Numbered from the stretch's first letter, positions 18,022 through 27,194 are shown. The stretch is DNA of 39,974 bases from Legionella maioricensis (GCF_023618015.1 NZ_JAJKBJ010000026.1:1-39974), one strand, 5' to 3'. Numbers and translations are program-made. The notes: generated by a model from the sequence alone, not told the origin.

Positions 18022-18212
18022 TATTTTTTCTTTGCCTTTGAAGAGTTATTATCACCTGACAGGAAGCCCGCTGATTTTAAATATCGTGGTTTTAAAAAAT
18101 AGTTTTTTAAGGTTTTTAAACCGCGCTGTAATCGTGGTCTAACCGCATAGCCCAGTAAAAAAAAGAATAGTGCCGATAATGAGGTGATTTGAATAATATC
18201 TGTCAGCTCCAT
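18021..18212 (-). CDS. bcsF: BcsF, small membrane protein of the cellulose complex
   Basis: This 63-aa protein has one N-terminal transmembrane helix (residues about 8-24, ITSLSALFFFLLGYAVR). A basic cytoplasmic segment follows with FLKPRYLKSAG, closely resembling E. coli BcsF (FAKPRYVKPAG as I recall it). BcsF recruits BcsE and works with BcsG in phosphoethanolamine-cellulose formation. It starts 3 bp after the bcsE stop with an AAGGA ribosome site, and its TAA overlaps the bcsG start. Confidence 0.92.
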   Translation of the reverse strand: MELTDIIQITSLSALFFFLLGYAVRPRLQRGLKTLKNYFLKPRYLKSAGFLSGDNNSSKAKKK

Positions 18213-18215
18213 GGT

Positions 18216-19763
18216 TTATTTTCCTTGCTCAATGTTGGTAGACAAGGTGATACACTCTGGAGTGCGTCTGGCAATCGCAGTAGGGGGCGCTTGCTTGGGG
18301 GCGTTTGCCGGGATTATGGCTTCATTTAGTAGCTTATCATGATGTAAGCTAAGTTGTTTCATTTCAGTAATAATCTGCAAGTCCAGATCCCAGGCCACGT
18401 GACTTGAAAATATCATATTTACTGGTTTGTGAAAAATAAAGTTAAGAGTGGGGTCCAGATCACTGGCGGCGCACGTCGAAAGAAATAAAAACAGCCGATT
18501 ATCACTGATTGTCGCAATATCACCTAAACGTTTTAATTCGCAAAGGGAAAGTGCCTGGCGAGCATCCACTCCTGATTCAGGCATTAAAGCGACGAGGATT
18601 CCTTTGCCATTATCGGGAAGTAAGGTGTTGTTCATGCGAAACAACACTGCCTCAGTAAATTCTTTTACCGGAAGATAACCTTTTAGCTCTATGGGCTGTA
18701 TCATAGTTAATAAAGAATTAAAGTCTTCTGGCACATAACGGGTAAATCGCTGGCCCTGTATACTTTCCACCATCGTTAGAAATTTGGGAAGGGATACGGT
18801 TTGTGGAACGGATAAATTAGCCCCGCATGCCAATAACAAACGTTCATCACTGTATCGTATGCTGTTGCTCATTTCACGGATGACTATTTTTAATGCATGA
18901 CCACACTGTCGGCGTAGATAATGAATTTGTCTGGCAAGTTCGTTGATCTGATTGCTATCATTCAGAGAAAAAATCAATGTGGCGGCTTGAGCTTGTTTTG
19001 CTTTTTGAGCCAACAACTGATTATTATCTAACAATTGCCAATTTTCAGTAGGGGGAAATGTTCCTTCAAGAATTTTCTTGTCTACAAGATAAAGCATTTC
19101 ATCATTGGACAATAAAGTTGACTCTGCTTGACTGTTTGGCTGTATAGTCCAGTCTAGTCCCTCATTGTGGATGGTAAACGTTTGATTTGCCGTCAGGCCG
19201 TTTTCTGTAGCCCACCAGGAAATGATGTATTGTAGGTTATCTTGTTGCCAATGTACTCTCGATAATCCGTTCAAAAAACGATGCTGAGACAATAATTGAT
19301 TTTTCAATTGGGCGGCGTTTGGACCATGATTAAGAATTAATAAGGTACTCTGTTCTCTATTGAGCCATTTATTGGTTTCTTGCACCCAACGTTGGATCTC
19401 TTCCTTGGTGAAGGTTTGCCAAAAGATGGAGTTGGTCAGCAAAATAAACAGTCGTTTGGTCGTATTTAATGAACGCGCCAGGTCAGTAGTTAAATAGAGG
19501 AGGGCCATTTTTTTTTCTGGTAAGGTAAATAAAGGCAGTTTCTTAACAGAAACAGGTGTTAAGTCCTCCAAGAGGAGTTCTGGTTTTTCACCCTGACATA
19601 TTAAAGCGGCACGTGCAGTTGCAGGCAAAGCGGTAATAATCTGGCGGCAAAATCGTTTGGCATCTATTGGGCGATCGATATTAATCCAGTAAAATCCGGG
19701 GGATTGCATGCTTGATAATGTGCCCCAGCTCTGTTTCATGCCTAATGAGAACGATAGCGTCAT
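18216..19763 (-). CDS. bcsE: BcsE, c-di-GMP-binding cellulose regulator (GIL domain)
   Basis: BcsE is a cytoplasmic c-di-GMP receptor needed for maximal cellulose output and phosphoethanolamine modification in enterobacteria. The 515-aa length is close to E. coli BcsE (about 523). The N-terminal part is a degenerate ATPase or receiver-like region. The C-terminal GIL domain carries the c-di-GMP RxGD motif as R412-L-G414-D415 (ELKRLGDIATISDNRLFLFL), almost the same position as E. coli R415. It is the first gene of bcsE-bcsF-bcsG, with an AAGGA site before the ATG. The 139-bp repeat array lies just upstream. Confidence 0.93.
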   Translation of the reverse strand: MTLSFSLGMKQSWGTLSSMQSPGFYWINIDRPIDAKRFCRQIITALPATARAALICQGEKPELLLEDLTPVSVKKLPLFTLPEKKMALLYLTTDLARSLNTTKRLFILLTNSIFWQTFTKEEIQRWVQETNKWLNREQSTLLILNHGPNAAQLKNQLLSQHRFLNGLSRVHWQQDNLQYIISWWATENGLTANQTFTIHNEGLDWTIQPNSQAESTLLSNDEMLYLVDKKILEGTFPPTENWQLLDNNQLLAQKAKQAQAATLIFSLNDSNQINELARQIHYLRRQCGHALKIVIREMSNSIRYSDERLLLACGANLSVPQTVSLPKFLTMVESIQGQRFTRYVPEDFNSLLTMIQPIELKGYLPVKEFTEAVLFRMNNTLLPDNGKGILVALMPESGVDARQALSLCELKRLGDIATISDNRLFLFLSTCAASDLDPTLNFIFHKPVNMIFSSHVAWDLDLQIITEMKQLSLHHDKLLNEAIIPANAPKQAPPTAIARRTPECITLSTNIEQGK

Positions 19764-20393
19764 AGATTCCTTTCTACTCTGATTTTAATATCCGTAGTGT
19801 TGGATTCGTCTGCAATCCAACCCCGCCACTCTTGTACTGTGCTCACGCCAGGAGATCTCTCACGTTGTTCGAGATGACGTAGCGTGGGGAAAAACGTCCC
19901 TTCGCTCCACCTATGTCCTCCCACGCCACTTCGTACATCATCCCGAACGAAGTGAGGGATCTCCCGAGCCGGGCACAGTGCTCACGCCAGGAGATCTCTC
20001 ACGTTGTTCGAGATGACGTAGCGTGGGGAAAAACGTCCCTTCGCTCCACCTATGTCCTCCCACGCCACTTCGTACGTCATCCCGAACGAAGTGAGGGATC
20101 TCCCGAGCCGGGCACAGTGCTCAGGCTAGGAGATCTCTCACGTTGTTCGAGATGACGTAGCATGGGGAAAACGTCCCTTCGCTTCACCTTATGTCCTCCC
20201 ACGCCACTTCGTACGTCATCCCGAACGAAGTGAGGGATCTCCCGAGATAGGCACAGTACTCATACCAGGAGATTATCACATTTTCTTATCGAGTGAGATT
20301 TCCGGGTAAGGCATTAATAATTATGACATTGTTACAATAAATCATCAATTTTACCCAGAAATGTATCATCATACCTATAATGCAGATGATTAC
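19764..20393. other. Intergenic region upstream of bcsE with tandem repeats
   Basis: There is no supported gene here. The first about 85 bp must contain the bcsE leader and perhaps its promoter. The rest is the 139-bp tandem array (19851-20270) and then about 120 bp of unique AT-rich sequence. If the bcsE promoter lies beyond the array, the array is transcribed as a long structured leader; this cannot be decided from the sequence. Confidence 0.6.
19851..20270. repeat. 139-bp tandem array, three units plus a start of a fourth
   Basis: GGAGATCTCT occurs at 19851, 19990 and 20129, and GGAGAT again at 20268, each 139 bp apart. Each unit contains TCTCACGTTGTTCGAGATGA, a GTAGCGTGGGG...CCTCCCACGCCAC pairing, and the opposite arm CATCCCGAACGAAGTGAGGG. 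Units 1 and 2 are nearly identical. Unit 3 has compensating one-base indels that keep the period. It shares its core with the 75-bp array but has a longer internal segment. Confidence 0.92.
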
Positions 20394-20645
20394 CTACTTG
20401 TTCTTAACAATAGAATAATTTGATGCAGTTTTATTCCTGTACTGTTCACTGATACGAGTTTTAATTTTATTCTTTTGGGGTTTATATCGATAATACATCG
20501 CTATAGAGATTAAATAAGGCAGGCCAAAAAGAATAAGCGTATGTTTGATTGATTTGGATAGGACGGTCTCAAAGAAAATACATAGGGATATACTTACTTG
20601 AATCGTGCGATTTTTGATGAAATCAGTAAAGAATAATGGCGTCAT
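20394..20645 (-). CDS. Doubtful small membrane ORF, 83 aa
   Basis: I do not recognise this. It has one to two hydrophobic stretches (IQVSISLCIFFETVL and LILFGLPYLISIAMYY) and then a Lys/Arg/Asn-rich tail. The ATG at 20645 has no strong ribosome site. It lies between the repeat array and radC and runs in the same direction as both neighbours. Composition and size allow a small inner-membrane protein, but a chance ORF in AT-rich DNA is as likely. Confidence 0.3.
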   Translation of the reverse strand: MTPLFFTDFIKNRTIQVSISLCIFFETVLSKSIKHTLILFGLPYLISIAMYYRYKPQKNKIKTRISEQYRNKTASNYSIVKNK

Positions 20646-20704
20646 ACTATAAATCTCTAATAAATCATGAATTATCTAAATCTTGCGGCGCTGATTTTTC
20701 CTAA

Positions 20705-21388
20705 TTAATGACATGCTGATTTACTTTCGGCAATAATCGAGTACACCTCATTATCACCTATGATAAGGTGATCGAGTAATCGCGCATCTACTAATTCCAA
20801 TGCATCACGAAGACGTTCGGTAACGGCCAGATCCTGATGGCTGGCATCCGATACTCCTGAGGGATGATTGTGGGCAAGAATTATGGCTGCCGCATTGAGC
20901 TGTAGAACACGTTCAATTATTGGTCTTGGATGAACTGTTGCTGAATTGATAGTGCCGGAAAATAATTCTTCATAAGCAATAATACGGTGTTGATTATCAA
21001 GAAAAAGGGCTGCAAAAGTTTCATTTTTATAATCACGCATTTTCTTTTTTAAAAAGGTATAGGTTTGCTTACTGTTCGTTATCTGGATTTCTTTTTGCAG
21101 GTGAATGAAATCACTGCGTCGGCATATTTCTTTTACAGCCTGAAGTTGCACATAACGCACCTCTCCTAAGCCGTGTACTTTTTTAAAACTTTGTGGGTCC
21201 GCATTGAGAACTGCTCGTAAATCACCTAGATGCTTGATGAGATCGAAGGCTAATTGCAGGCATGATTTTTTACCACTGCCAGAACTGATAAAAACTGCCA
21301 ATAACTCTACATCCGAAAGGCTTTGTACTCCATCAGTAAGTAATTTCTCACGCAGATCTAACTGCCGTGTTGATTGGACAACCGTCAT
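20705..21388 (-). CDS. radC: RadC-family JAB-domain protein
   Basis: This 227-aa protein has the RadC layout: an N-terminal helix-hairpin-helix-like part (KVHGLGEVRYVQLQAVKEI) and a C-terminal JAMM/MPN domain. The metal motif is H173-N-H175-PSG-V-S-D-A-S with the downstream Asp (HNHPSGVSDASHQD), and the C-terminal DHLIIGDNEVYSI is typical. Despite the name, a role in DNA repair has not held up for the family and its true function is unclear. It has an AAGGA ribosome site and is divergent from coaBC across 76 bp, the common gammaproteobacterial order. Confidence 0.93.
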   Translation of the reverse strand: MTVVQSTRQLDLREKLLTDGVQSLSDVELLAVFISSGSGKKSCLQLAFDLIKHLGDLRAVLNADPQSFKKVHGLGEVRYVQLQAVKEICRRSDFIHLQKEIQITNSKQTYTFLKKKMRDYKNETFAALFLDNQHRIIAYEELFSGTINSATVHPRPIIERVLQLNAAAIILAHNHPSGVSDASHQDLAVTERLRDALELVDARLLDHLIIGDNEVYSIIAESKSACH

Positions 21389-21464
21389 TTTGTATTCCTT
21401 TTTTATTCCTTTATTGCGAAGTTTATGCTTTGATCGGAGCTATTCTTATCAAAAATGGTTAGTC

Positions 21465-22670
21465 ATGCAAGATTTTATTAATAAAAAAATCCTTCTTGGT
21501 GTTTGTGGCGGTATTGCTGCCTATAAATCAGCCTATCTGGTAAGAGAGTTAACTCGTCTTGGCGCGGAGGTTCGCGTAGTAATGACCCAGGCAGCGCAAC
21601 AATTCATTAGTCCTTTATTAATGCAGGCTTTATCAGGCAATGAGGTACGTACTGATTTATTTGATACCCAAGCAGAGCGTGCTATGGGACATATTGAATT
21701 GGCACGATGGGCCGATTATTTGCTTATAGCTCCAGCCTCAGCCAATTATCTGGCCAAAATGACTCAAGGGATAGCCGATGACTTACTCTCTACTTTGTAT
21801 CTTGTTGCTGAAGTTCCTGTCATCGTGTGTCCTGCCATGAACAGAAGCATGTGGGCACATCCTGCAACTAAAGCAAACTGCGATCTCTTACAAGAGAGAG
21901 GAGTAGTCTTTGTTGGCCCTGAAGAAGGGGCGCAAGCCTGTGGGGAGCAGGGACTAGGGCGCGTTAGTGAGGCGGAACAAATTATTAATGCATTACGCTT
22001 GTATGAAGTGAATCAGCTGCTTGTTGGCAAAAAAGTGGTGATTACAGCCGGCCCTACTCGTGAGCCAATAGATCCTGTTCGTTATTTAAGTAATTACAGT
22101 TCTGGCAAGATGGGGTACGCCATGGCAGAAGCAGCCGCCATGGCTGGGGCGCAAGTTACCCTGATTAGTGGGCCCAGCATGTTAACTGTTTCCGCAGGAA
22201 TTGAACTTATTAAGGTGGCGTCAGCTCAGTCTATGTTGGATGAGGTAATGAAACAGATGCAAACTGGTTCTATCTTCATCGGTACCGCCGCTGTTGCGGA
22301 TTATCAGGTAAAATCACCAGCTGTAGAAAAAATGAAGAAGAAAGATCACAGTGAGTTGAGTCTTCAGCTCATAAGAAACACCGATATTCTTAGCACTGTG
22401 GCTGCAAGTGGCACAGCTTCTTTTGTGATGGGCTTTGCTGCTGAAACTAACGATCTGATTCATTATGCCAAAGAAAAATTACGCGAAAAGAAACTGGATA
22501 TGATCGTTGCAAATCAAGTAGGTAAAGGGCTCGGGTTTGAAAGCGATGTGAACCAAGTGACTGTGATTACAAAAAATAAGCAGATCGAATTGCCACTAAC
22601 CCATAAAGTGCGTCTGGCAGGACAAATTATTGCAATCCTCGCCGCAACTCTGCAAAATGGCGTGCATTAA
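21465..22670 (+). CDS. coaBC: CoaBC, phosphopantothenoylcysteine synthetase/decarboxylase
   Basis: This bifunctional coenzyme A enzyme couples cysteine to 4'-phosphopantothenate and then decarboxylates the product. The 401-aa length matches the family. The N-terminal flavin decarboxylase (CoaC) shows [27 protein letters not shown] and PAMNRSMW. The C-terminal synthetase (CoaB) shows [25 protein letters not shown] and GTAAVADYQ. The frame is open further upstream to 21204, but that stretch lies over radC and its translation is not family-like, so the ATG at 21465 ([12 protein letters not shown]) is chosen. dut follows after 17 bp. Confidence 0.95.
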   Translation: MQDFINKKILLGVCGGIAAYKSAYLVRELTRLGAEVRVVMTQAAQQFISPLLMQALSGNEVRTDLFDTQAERAMGHIELARWADYLLIAPASANYLAKMTQGIADDLLSTLYLVAEVPVIVCPAMNRSMWAHPATKANCDLLQERGVVFVGPEEGAQACGEQGLGRVSEAEQIINALRLYEVNQLLVGKKVVITAGPTREPIDPVRYLSNYSSGKMGYAMAEAAAMAGAQVTLISGPSMLTVSAGIELIKVASAQSMLDEVMKQMQTGSIFIGTAAVADYQVKSPAVEKMKKKDHSELSLQLIRNTDILSTVAASGTASFVMGFAAETNDLIHYAKEKLREKKLDMIVANQVGKGLGFESDVNQVTVITKNKQIELPLTHKVRLAGQIIAILAATLQNGVH

Positions 22671-22687
22671 ACTCATCAGGAATAATC

Positions 22688-23146
22688 ATGTTAAAGGCCA
22701 TTCAATTAAAAATTCTGGATTCAAAAATTGGGGATACTATTCCTTTGCCTGCGTATGCCACCGATGGATCAGCAGGATTGGACTTAAGGGTTTGCATCAC
22801 CGATCCCATTCAAATCGCACCTCAGGAAACGGTTTTGTTACCTACCGGACTCTCTATTTACATTGCTGATCCTAATTTGGCAGCAGTTATTCTGCCTCGC
22901 TCCGGATTGGGGCATAAAAATGGTATTGTTTTGGGTAACCTCGTAGGATTAATTGATTCGGATTATCAAGGTGAATTGAAAATTTCTTGTTGGAATCGAA
23001 GTCAGGAACATTTTACGGTCAATCCGGGCGAACGAATTGCCCAATTGGTTTTCGTCCCAGTGGTTCAGGCGGCTTTTGAAATTGTGGAAACATTTACGGA
23101 AAGCAGCAGGGGAGACGGTGGATTTGGTAGCTCCGGGAGACACTAA
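22688..23146 (+). CDS. dut: Deoxyuridine 5'-triphosphate nucleotidohydrolase
   Basis: dUTPase converts dUTP to dUMP and keeps uracil out of DNA. It is a 152-aa trimeric type. Conserved motifs run in order: [48 protein letters not shown] and the C-terminal glycine arm [13 protein letters not shown]. An AGGA ribosome site precedes the ATG. The stop codon is directly followed by the ATG of the mutase gene, so coaBC-dut-algC form one operon, as in Pseudomonas and relatives. Confidence 0.96.
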   Translation: MLKAIQLKILDSKIGDTIPLPAYATDGSAGLDLRVCITDPIQIAPQETVLLPTGLSIYIADPNLAAVILPRSGLGHKNGIVLGNLVGLIDSDYQGELKISCWNRSQEHFTVNPGERIAQLVFVPVVQAAFEIVETFTESSRGDGGFGSSGRH

Positions 23147-24535
23147 ATGATTTATCAGCAAAAACAAATTAACCGTTCAGTTTTTAGAGCCTATGATATT
23201 CGAGGGGTTATAGGACAAGATTTGGATGAGCATTCGTTTTACAGCATTGGTTTGGCTTTGGCTTGCTATTTGCAAAAATTAGAACGCCATCAAATCTTTC
23301 TTGCCCAGGACGGTCGTTTAACCAGTCCAGCTTTGGCTTTAGCCTTAAAAAAGGGCTTACTTGATAGTGGCATTGATGTCGTGGACTTAGGCTCAGTTGC
23401 TACACCTGTGATGTATTACGCAACTCATTCTCAGGGCATAGACAGTGGATTAATGGTCACTGGAAGTCACAATCCGGCAGATTATAATGGCATTAAAATG
23501 GTATTAGCCGGTAAAACTTTAACTCAAGAAGACATCGATATTCTTTATGATTTAGTGGTTTCAGGTAAACGAGTGACTGGTTGCGGTAAAGAAACTGCTC
23601 TTGATGTGATGAATAATTATACTCAGCGCATCCTGAGTGATATAAAAATAAAACGTCCCTTAAAAGTGGTTGTTGATTGTGGAAACGGTATTGCCGGACC
23701 GATTATACCGCAAGTCATTTCGGCATTAGGGTGTGAAGTTATTCCCTTATATTGTGACGTGGATGGACGATTTCCAAACCATCATCCCGATCCCACTATA
23801 GAGGCTAATTTAGCGGATTTAAAAAAAGCGGTTATAGCACATCAGGCGGATATAGGACTGGCTTTTGATGGAGATGCCGATCGTTTGGGTTTGATCACTA
23901 ATGAAGGCGACATGATTTGGCCTGATCGTTTGATGATGCTCTATGTTCGAGAGTTATTAAGCCGTCTTCCAGGGGCCACCATAGTTTTTGATGTCAAATG
24001 TTCCAGTCACTTGGAAAAAGTTATTCTAGAGGCCGGCGGTGTTGCTAAAATGTGTCCCACAGGTCATTCCATAGTCAAGTCGGTAATGAAGAAAGAACAG
24101 GCTGCTTTAGCTGGTGAAATGAGCGGGCATTTGTTTTTTAAGGACCGTTGGTATGGATTTGATGATGCTTTATATAGTGCCTGTCGTTTATTAGAAATTA
24201 TCAGCTCCTCGTCATTAACTGTTAGTCAGCAATTTGAACTAATCCCTAATAGTATTAATACTCCTGAATTAAAAATTGCTATAGCCGATGAGGACAAATT
24301 TGTTTTTATGAAGCGTTTTAGTGAAGAGGCGAAATTTTCAGAGGCACGCATTATTCCTATTGATGGTCTGCGAGTTGAATTTGCTAATGGCTGGGGATTA
24401 TTACGTGCTTCTAATACGACTCCTTGTCTGGTGGCTCGTTTTGAGGCGATTGATAAAGATAATTTAAAACAAATTCAGCATTTATTTAAAAGGCAAATCC
24501 ACTTGGTTGATAATCGGTTGGATTTACCTTTTTAA
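23147..24535 (+). CDS. algC: Phosphomannomutase/phosphoglucomutase (AlgC type)
   Basis: This enzyme of the alpha-D-phosphohexomutase family interconverts 6-phospho and 1-phospho forms of glucose or mannose. The 462-aa length equals Pseudomonas AlgC. The phosphoserine is S107 in TGSHNPADYNG, and the metal loop is D241-G-D243-A-D245-R. The sugar-phosphate motif GEMSGHLFFKD and the C-terminal RASNTTPCLVARFE are present. It starts immediately after dut. It can supply glucose-1-phosphate to GalU, so with Pgi, GalU and BcsA the whole route from fructose-6-phosphate to cellulose is encoded in this window. Its position in the coaBC operon is ancestral and need not mean cellulose-specific use. Confidence 0.93.
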   Translation: MIYQQKQINRSVFRAYDIRGVIGQDLDEHSFYSIGLALACYLQKLERHQIFLAQDGRLTSPALALALKKGLLDSGIDVVDLGSVATPVMYYATHSQGIDSGLMVTGSHNPADYNGIKMVLAGKTLTQEDIDILYDLVVSGKRVTGCGKETALDVMNNYTQRILSDIKIKRPLKVVVDCGNGIAGPIIPQVISALGCEVIPLYCDVDGRFPNHHPDPTIEANLADLKKAVIAHQADIGLAFDGDADRLGLITNEGDMIWPDRLMMLYVRELLSRLPGATIVFDVKCSSHLEKVILEAGGVAKMCPTGHSIVKSVMKKEQAALAGEMSGHLFFKDRWYGFDDALYSACRLLEIISSSSLTVSQQFELIPNSINTPELKIAIADEDKFVFMKRFSEEAKFSEARIIPIDGLRVEFANGWGLLRASNTTPCLVARFEAIDKDNLKQIQHLFKRQIHLVDNRLDLPF

Positions 24536-24561
24536 TAGTGCGCTACCTTCATCATAAACGA

Positions 24562-24659
24562 TGGTGCTTTGTTGTATAAATCTTCTGGCCCTTCTCTCTA
24601 CGTCCCGCGACCAAGCCGCGGGATGTAGGGTACGGAAATTGATTTATGCAACAGCACCA
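24562..24659. repeat. Small terminal-inverted-repeat element (MITE/REP-like)
   Basis: The 98-bp element is bounded by TGGTGCTTTGTTGTATAAATC... and ...GATTTATGCAACAGCACCA. These are inverted copies about 19-21 bp long with few mismatches. Inside is a second palindrome, TACGTCCCGCG / CGCGGGATGTA. It lies 26 bp after the algC stop between convergent genes. There is no coding capacity. Confidence 0.7.
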
Positions 24660-24689
24660 GCGTTAACGGGAGACTGGCACCGTGCCATG

Positions 24690-24800
24690 TTCGGGAGATC
24701 TCTCGCTAGTGCTCGAGATGACGGGGGATCGCTCGAGATGACAACGTGTGGCTCGCGGTGAAGGGGGCTGTAGCCCGGTTGCAAGCAAGCAGACTACAAT
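24690..24800. repeat. Degenerate copies of the palindromic REP-like family
   Basis: GGGAGATCTCTCGCTAGTGC followed by TCGAGATGACGG, and a second CGCTCGAGATGACAACG, match the right arm of the repeats at 15786-16235 and 19851-20270. A GTAGCCCGGTTGCAAGCAAGC hairpin relative follows at about 24771-24798, like the one at 16236. Together with the element at 24562 they fill the 296-bp gap between algC and the convergent TPR-methyltransferase gene, which holds no gene. Confidence 0.65.
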
Positions 24801-24831
24801 TACCCACTGGATTGATCCTTAAGTTGGCGCA

Positions 24832-26553
24832 TTAGGCGCTCAGGGCTTTGTGGGACTCGTTTGCCTTTTTTAAGACATAAAGCATTACTTCTAAAGGTTG
24901 TTGGTTTTGTAAACGAGCCGGTACTTTCTCTTGTTTATCCAGTTGGAATTGATAGCGTTCTGCCAAGTCTTTGATGTAATCAGGATGATGGCTAAAGCGA
25001 GCGCTAGGTTCAAGAAACCAAGGCGTTGTCTTACTTATTTCCGTAGTAAATATAAAATGGCCCTCGCTATTTAAGTGTTTCTGAATTGCCTTAAATAGCG
25101 CATCGAGATCACCAAAATAAGGTAAGACATCGGCAGCGACTATTAAATCAAATTTCTGTTTATTTTGTTTTAAAAACTCGGTTAATTCCGCTTGAGTTAA
25201 TACATCATAAATTCCTTTTTCTTTAGCATGAGCGAGCATTTTTTCCGCGATATCCACCCCAGTCAGGTGTTTACTTATTTCGCGTAGAACTACTCCGGTT
25301 AACCCTGTCCCACATCCTAAATCAAGAGTTTTATTAACTTGGATTAGTTCCAGCTGATGAATCGTTCTTCCAATATGTTGAGGAATGGAATAGTTTAATT
25401 GCCCCTTCATGTGCTGCTCATAATACAAAGCATAATTATTAAATAAATTCTGCGCGTATTCAGGAGTAGTATTCGCCTCTTTGGAGCCTGATATCGCATT
25501 CAGCATGTGCTTGCTAATCGTATCTTGGGGATTAACGGCCAGTGCTTGTCTCAAATATTCACGAGAAGTTTCCCGTTGATCCATTTTTAGATAAATAGCG
25601 GCCATATTATTCAGCGAAGGCGTATGGCGGCTTTGCAAGCTCAGAACTTTCTCGAAAAAAATGATGGCTTCATTCAAATGGCCTAAGGCCATTTGGGCTA
25701 CACCGGAATTGTATAAATATTCTATATTATTGGGATCCTTGATTAATAATACATCATAATGCATTAAAGCATTTTCAAAACGGTCATGATGCATAAACGT
25801 GGCGGCTAAGTTATTGCGGGCGTCTATATTCTCATTATCCAAAGCCAGAGCTTTAGTGAAATAGTCTACAGCCAGTTGATTTTGCTCTCTTTTCAGAGCA
25901 ATAACCCCCAGATTAGTTAATGCTTCTACCTGTTCGTTATCTTGCTCTAAAACCTTTTGAAAGCATTGCTCAGCCTCAGCGAGTAAATTGTCTTCAAGAT
26001 TTAAAACGCCCAAATAAAATTGAGCATCAGTATGCTCAGGGTTTAATGAAATAACATTATTAAATTGAGTCTTCGCGGCGGCTAATTGATTATTCCGTAG
26101 TAATAATAAGCCTAAATTAAAATGAGCGGCACTAAAATCAGGTTCTGCATTGACGGCTTTAACATAATGGCTCAGTGCCTGTTGATAATTATCTTGCAAA
26201 GCATGGAGGGTTGCTAAATTATTATGAGCCTGGGCATACTCAGGATTTAGCGCAATGGCCTGCTGATAATAATTAATGGCTTCTTCATACTGGCGATTTT
26301 TTTTATAAGCATTAGCCAGATTATTAAGTAAAACAGGATCATCCGGCTGAACCGTTCGTGCTTGTAATAAATAAAGTAGGGAGTTGTCCATGTCTCCTGA
26401 TTGAGCATAAGTTAAGCCTAAAAAATGTAAGGCTTCAGGATGGTTGGGCATCTGGGTCAGGATATTTTTATAAAGGCTAATAGCCTGGGGGTACTGACCT
26501 TCGTATTGAAGTTGATAGGCTTTGGCAAAAAGGGCTTCGATTTCACTGTTCAT
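24832..26553 (-). CDS. TPR-repeat protein with C-terminal SAM-dependent methyltransferase domain
   Basis: The start is the ATG at 26553, overlapping the rdgB stop as TAATG and giving 573 aa. An upstream in-frame extension inside rdgB (to 26649) is rejected. The N-terminal about 350 residues are consecutive 34-residue TPRs with the canonical pattern (NNLANAYKKNRQYEEAINYY, NLATLHALQDNYQQALSHY, NSGVAQMALGHLNEAIIFF). The C-terminal about 200 residues are a class I methyltransferase with motif I LDLGCGTGLTGVVL, acidic GVDIAEKML and FDLIVAADVLPYFGD. The substrate is unknown, and the TPRs suggest a protein partner. It is co-transcribed with rdgB. Confidence 0.88.
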   Translation of the reverse strand: MNSEIEALFAKAYQLQYEGQYPQAISLYKNILTQMPNHPEALHFLGLTYAQSGDMDNSLLYLLQARTVQPDDPVLLNNLANAYKKNRQYEEAINYYQQAIALNPEYAQAHNNLATLHALQDNYQQALSHYVKAVNAEPDFSAAHFNLGLLLLRNNQLAAAKTQFNNVISLNPEHTDAQFYLGVLNLEDNLLAEAEQCFQKVLEQDNEQVEALTNLGVIALKREQNQLAVDYFTKALALDNENIDARNNLAATFMHHDRFENALMHYDVLLIKDPNNIEYLYNSGVAQMALGHLNEAIIFFEKVLSLQSRHTPSLNNMAAIYLKMDQRETSREYLRQALAVNPQDTISKHMLNAISGSKEANTTPEYAQNLFNNYALYYEQHMKGQLNYSIPQHIGRTIHQLELIQVNKTLDLGCGTGLTGVVLREISKHLTGVDIAEKMLAHAKEKGIYDVLTQAELTEFLKQNKQKFDLIVAADVLPYFGDLDALFKAIQKHLNSEGHFIFTTEISKTTPWFLEPSARFSHHPDYIKDLAERYQFQLDKQEKVPARLQNQQPLEVMLYVLKKANESHKALSA

Positions 26554-27140
26554 TATAAATTCGGAGTAAGGGCGCGTAGTTGGTTTAGGGCTTTTGCGCG
26601 ATGACTGATGGTATTTTTTATAGTAGCAGGTAATTGAGCTGCTGTGCATTGGTATTCAGCTACATAAAATATTGGATCATAGCCAAAACCTTCTTTCCCA
26701 GACGGGCGTGTACTGATGCTGCCATCGAATCTGCCTGTAGCAATGATGGGGGTAGGGTCGGTCGCGTGTTGAACCAGGACAATCGCGCAATAAAAAAAAG
26801 CTTGTCGTTGTTCTGAATGTATGTGAGCCATATTGGTTAAGAGTAACTTGATGTTGTCTTGATCAGTGGCACCTACCCCGGCATAACGCGAGGAGTAAAT
26901 ACCGGGCTCTCCGTTAAGTGCAGGTATTACTAAGCCCGAATCATCTGCCAGGGCAGGCCTATCTGCTAATAAACTGGCATGTCTGGCTTTTATGATGGCA
27001 TTTTCTATAAAACTTAATCCATTTTCCTCTGGACTGTGTATTCCTAAAGTATTTTGGGCAATGCATTGAATCGGTGCCAATAAATGCTGAAATTCTTTAA
27101 TTTTTCCAGAGTTGGAGGTAGCGAGAATAATTTCTTTCAT
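26553..27140 (-). CDS. rdgB: RdgB/HAM1 non-canonical purine NTP pyrophosphatase
   Basis: RdgB removes dITP, ITP and XTP from the nucleotide pool by hydrolysis to the monophosphate. The 195-aa length is standard. Family motifs are [11 protein letters not shown] (residues 7-17), [50 protein letters not shown] and [10 protein letters not shown]. It is the first gene of a two-gene leftward unit with the TPR-methyltransferase and is divergent from the MFS transporter gene across 147 bp. Confidence 0.95.
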   Translation of the reverse strand: MKEIILATSNSGKIKEFQHLLAPIQCIAQNTLGIHSPEENGLSFIENAIIKARHASLLADRPALADDSGLVIPALNGEPGIYSSRYAGVGATDQDNIKLLLTNMAHIHSEQRQAFFYCAIVLVQHATDPTPIIATGRFDGSISTRPSGKEGFGYDPIFYVAEYQCTAAQLPATIKNTISHRAKALNQLRALTPNL

Positions 27141-27167
27141 AACGAGTTCTTAAGGATTTTATGTTCA

Positions 27168-27194
27168 TTGTATCTCGATATAGATAAGATACAA
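27168..27194. promoter_or_regulatory. Inverted repeat between rdgB and the MFS gene, possible operator
   Basis: TTGTATCT (27168-27175) and AGATACAA (27187-27194) are perfect inverted copies with an 11-bp spacer. The interior also contains TATCT...AGATA. The site lies in the divergent rdgB/MFS promoter region, 28 bp upstream of the rdgB ATG. No regulator is identifiable. Confidence 0.3.

Noticed and set aside
19913..20155. ORF inside the 139-bp array
   Set aside because: It is only a read-through of the repeat units, with no coding features.
21204..21464. N-terminal extension of CoaBC
   Set aside because: It overlaps radC on the other strand and does not resemble CoaC. The family-like start is at 21465.
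24561..24761. ORF of 66 codons after algC
   Set aside because: It lies wholly in the inverted-repeat element and REP-like sequence.
26554..26649. Longer N-terminus for the TPR-methyltransferase
   Set aside because: It lies inside rdgB and is not TPR-like. The TAATG junction indicates the start at 26553.
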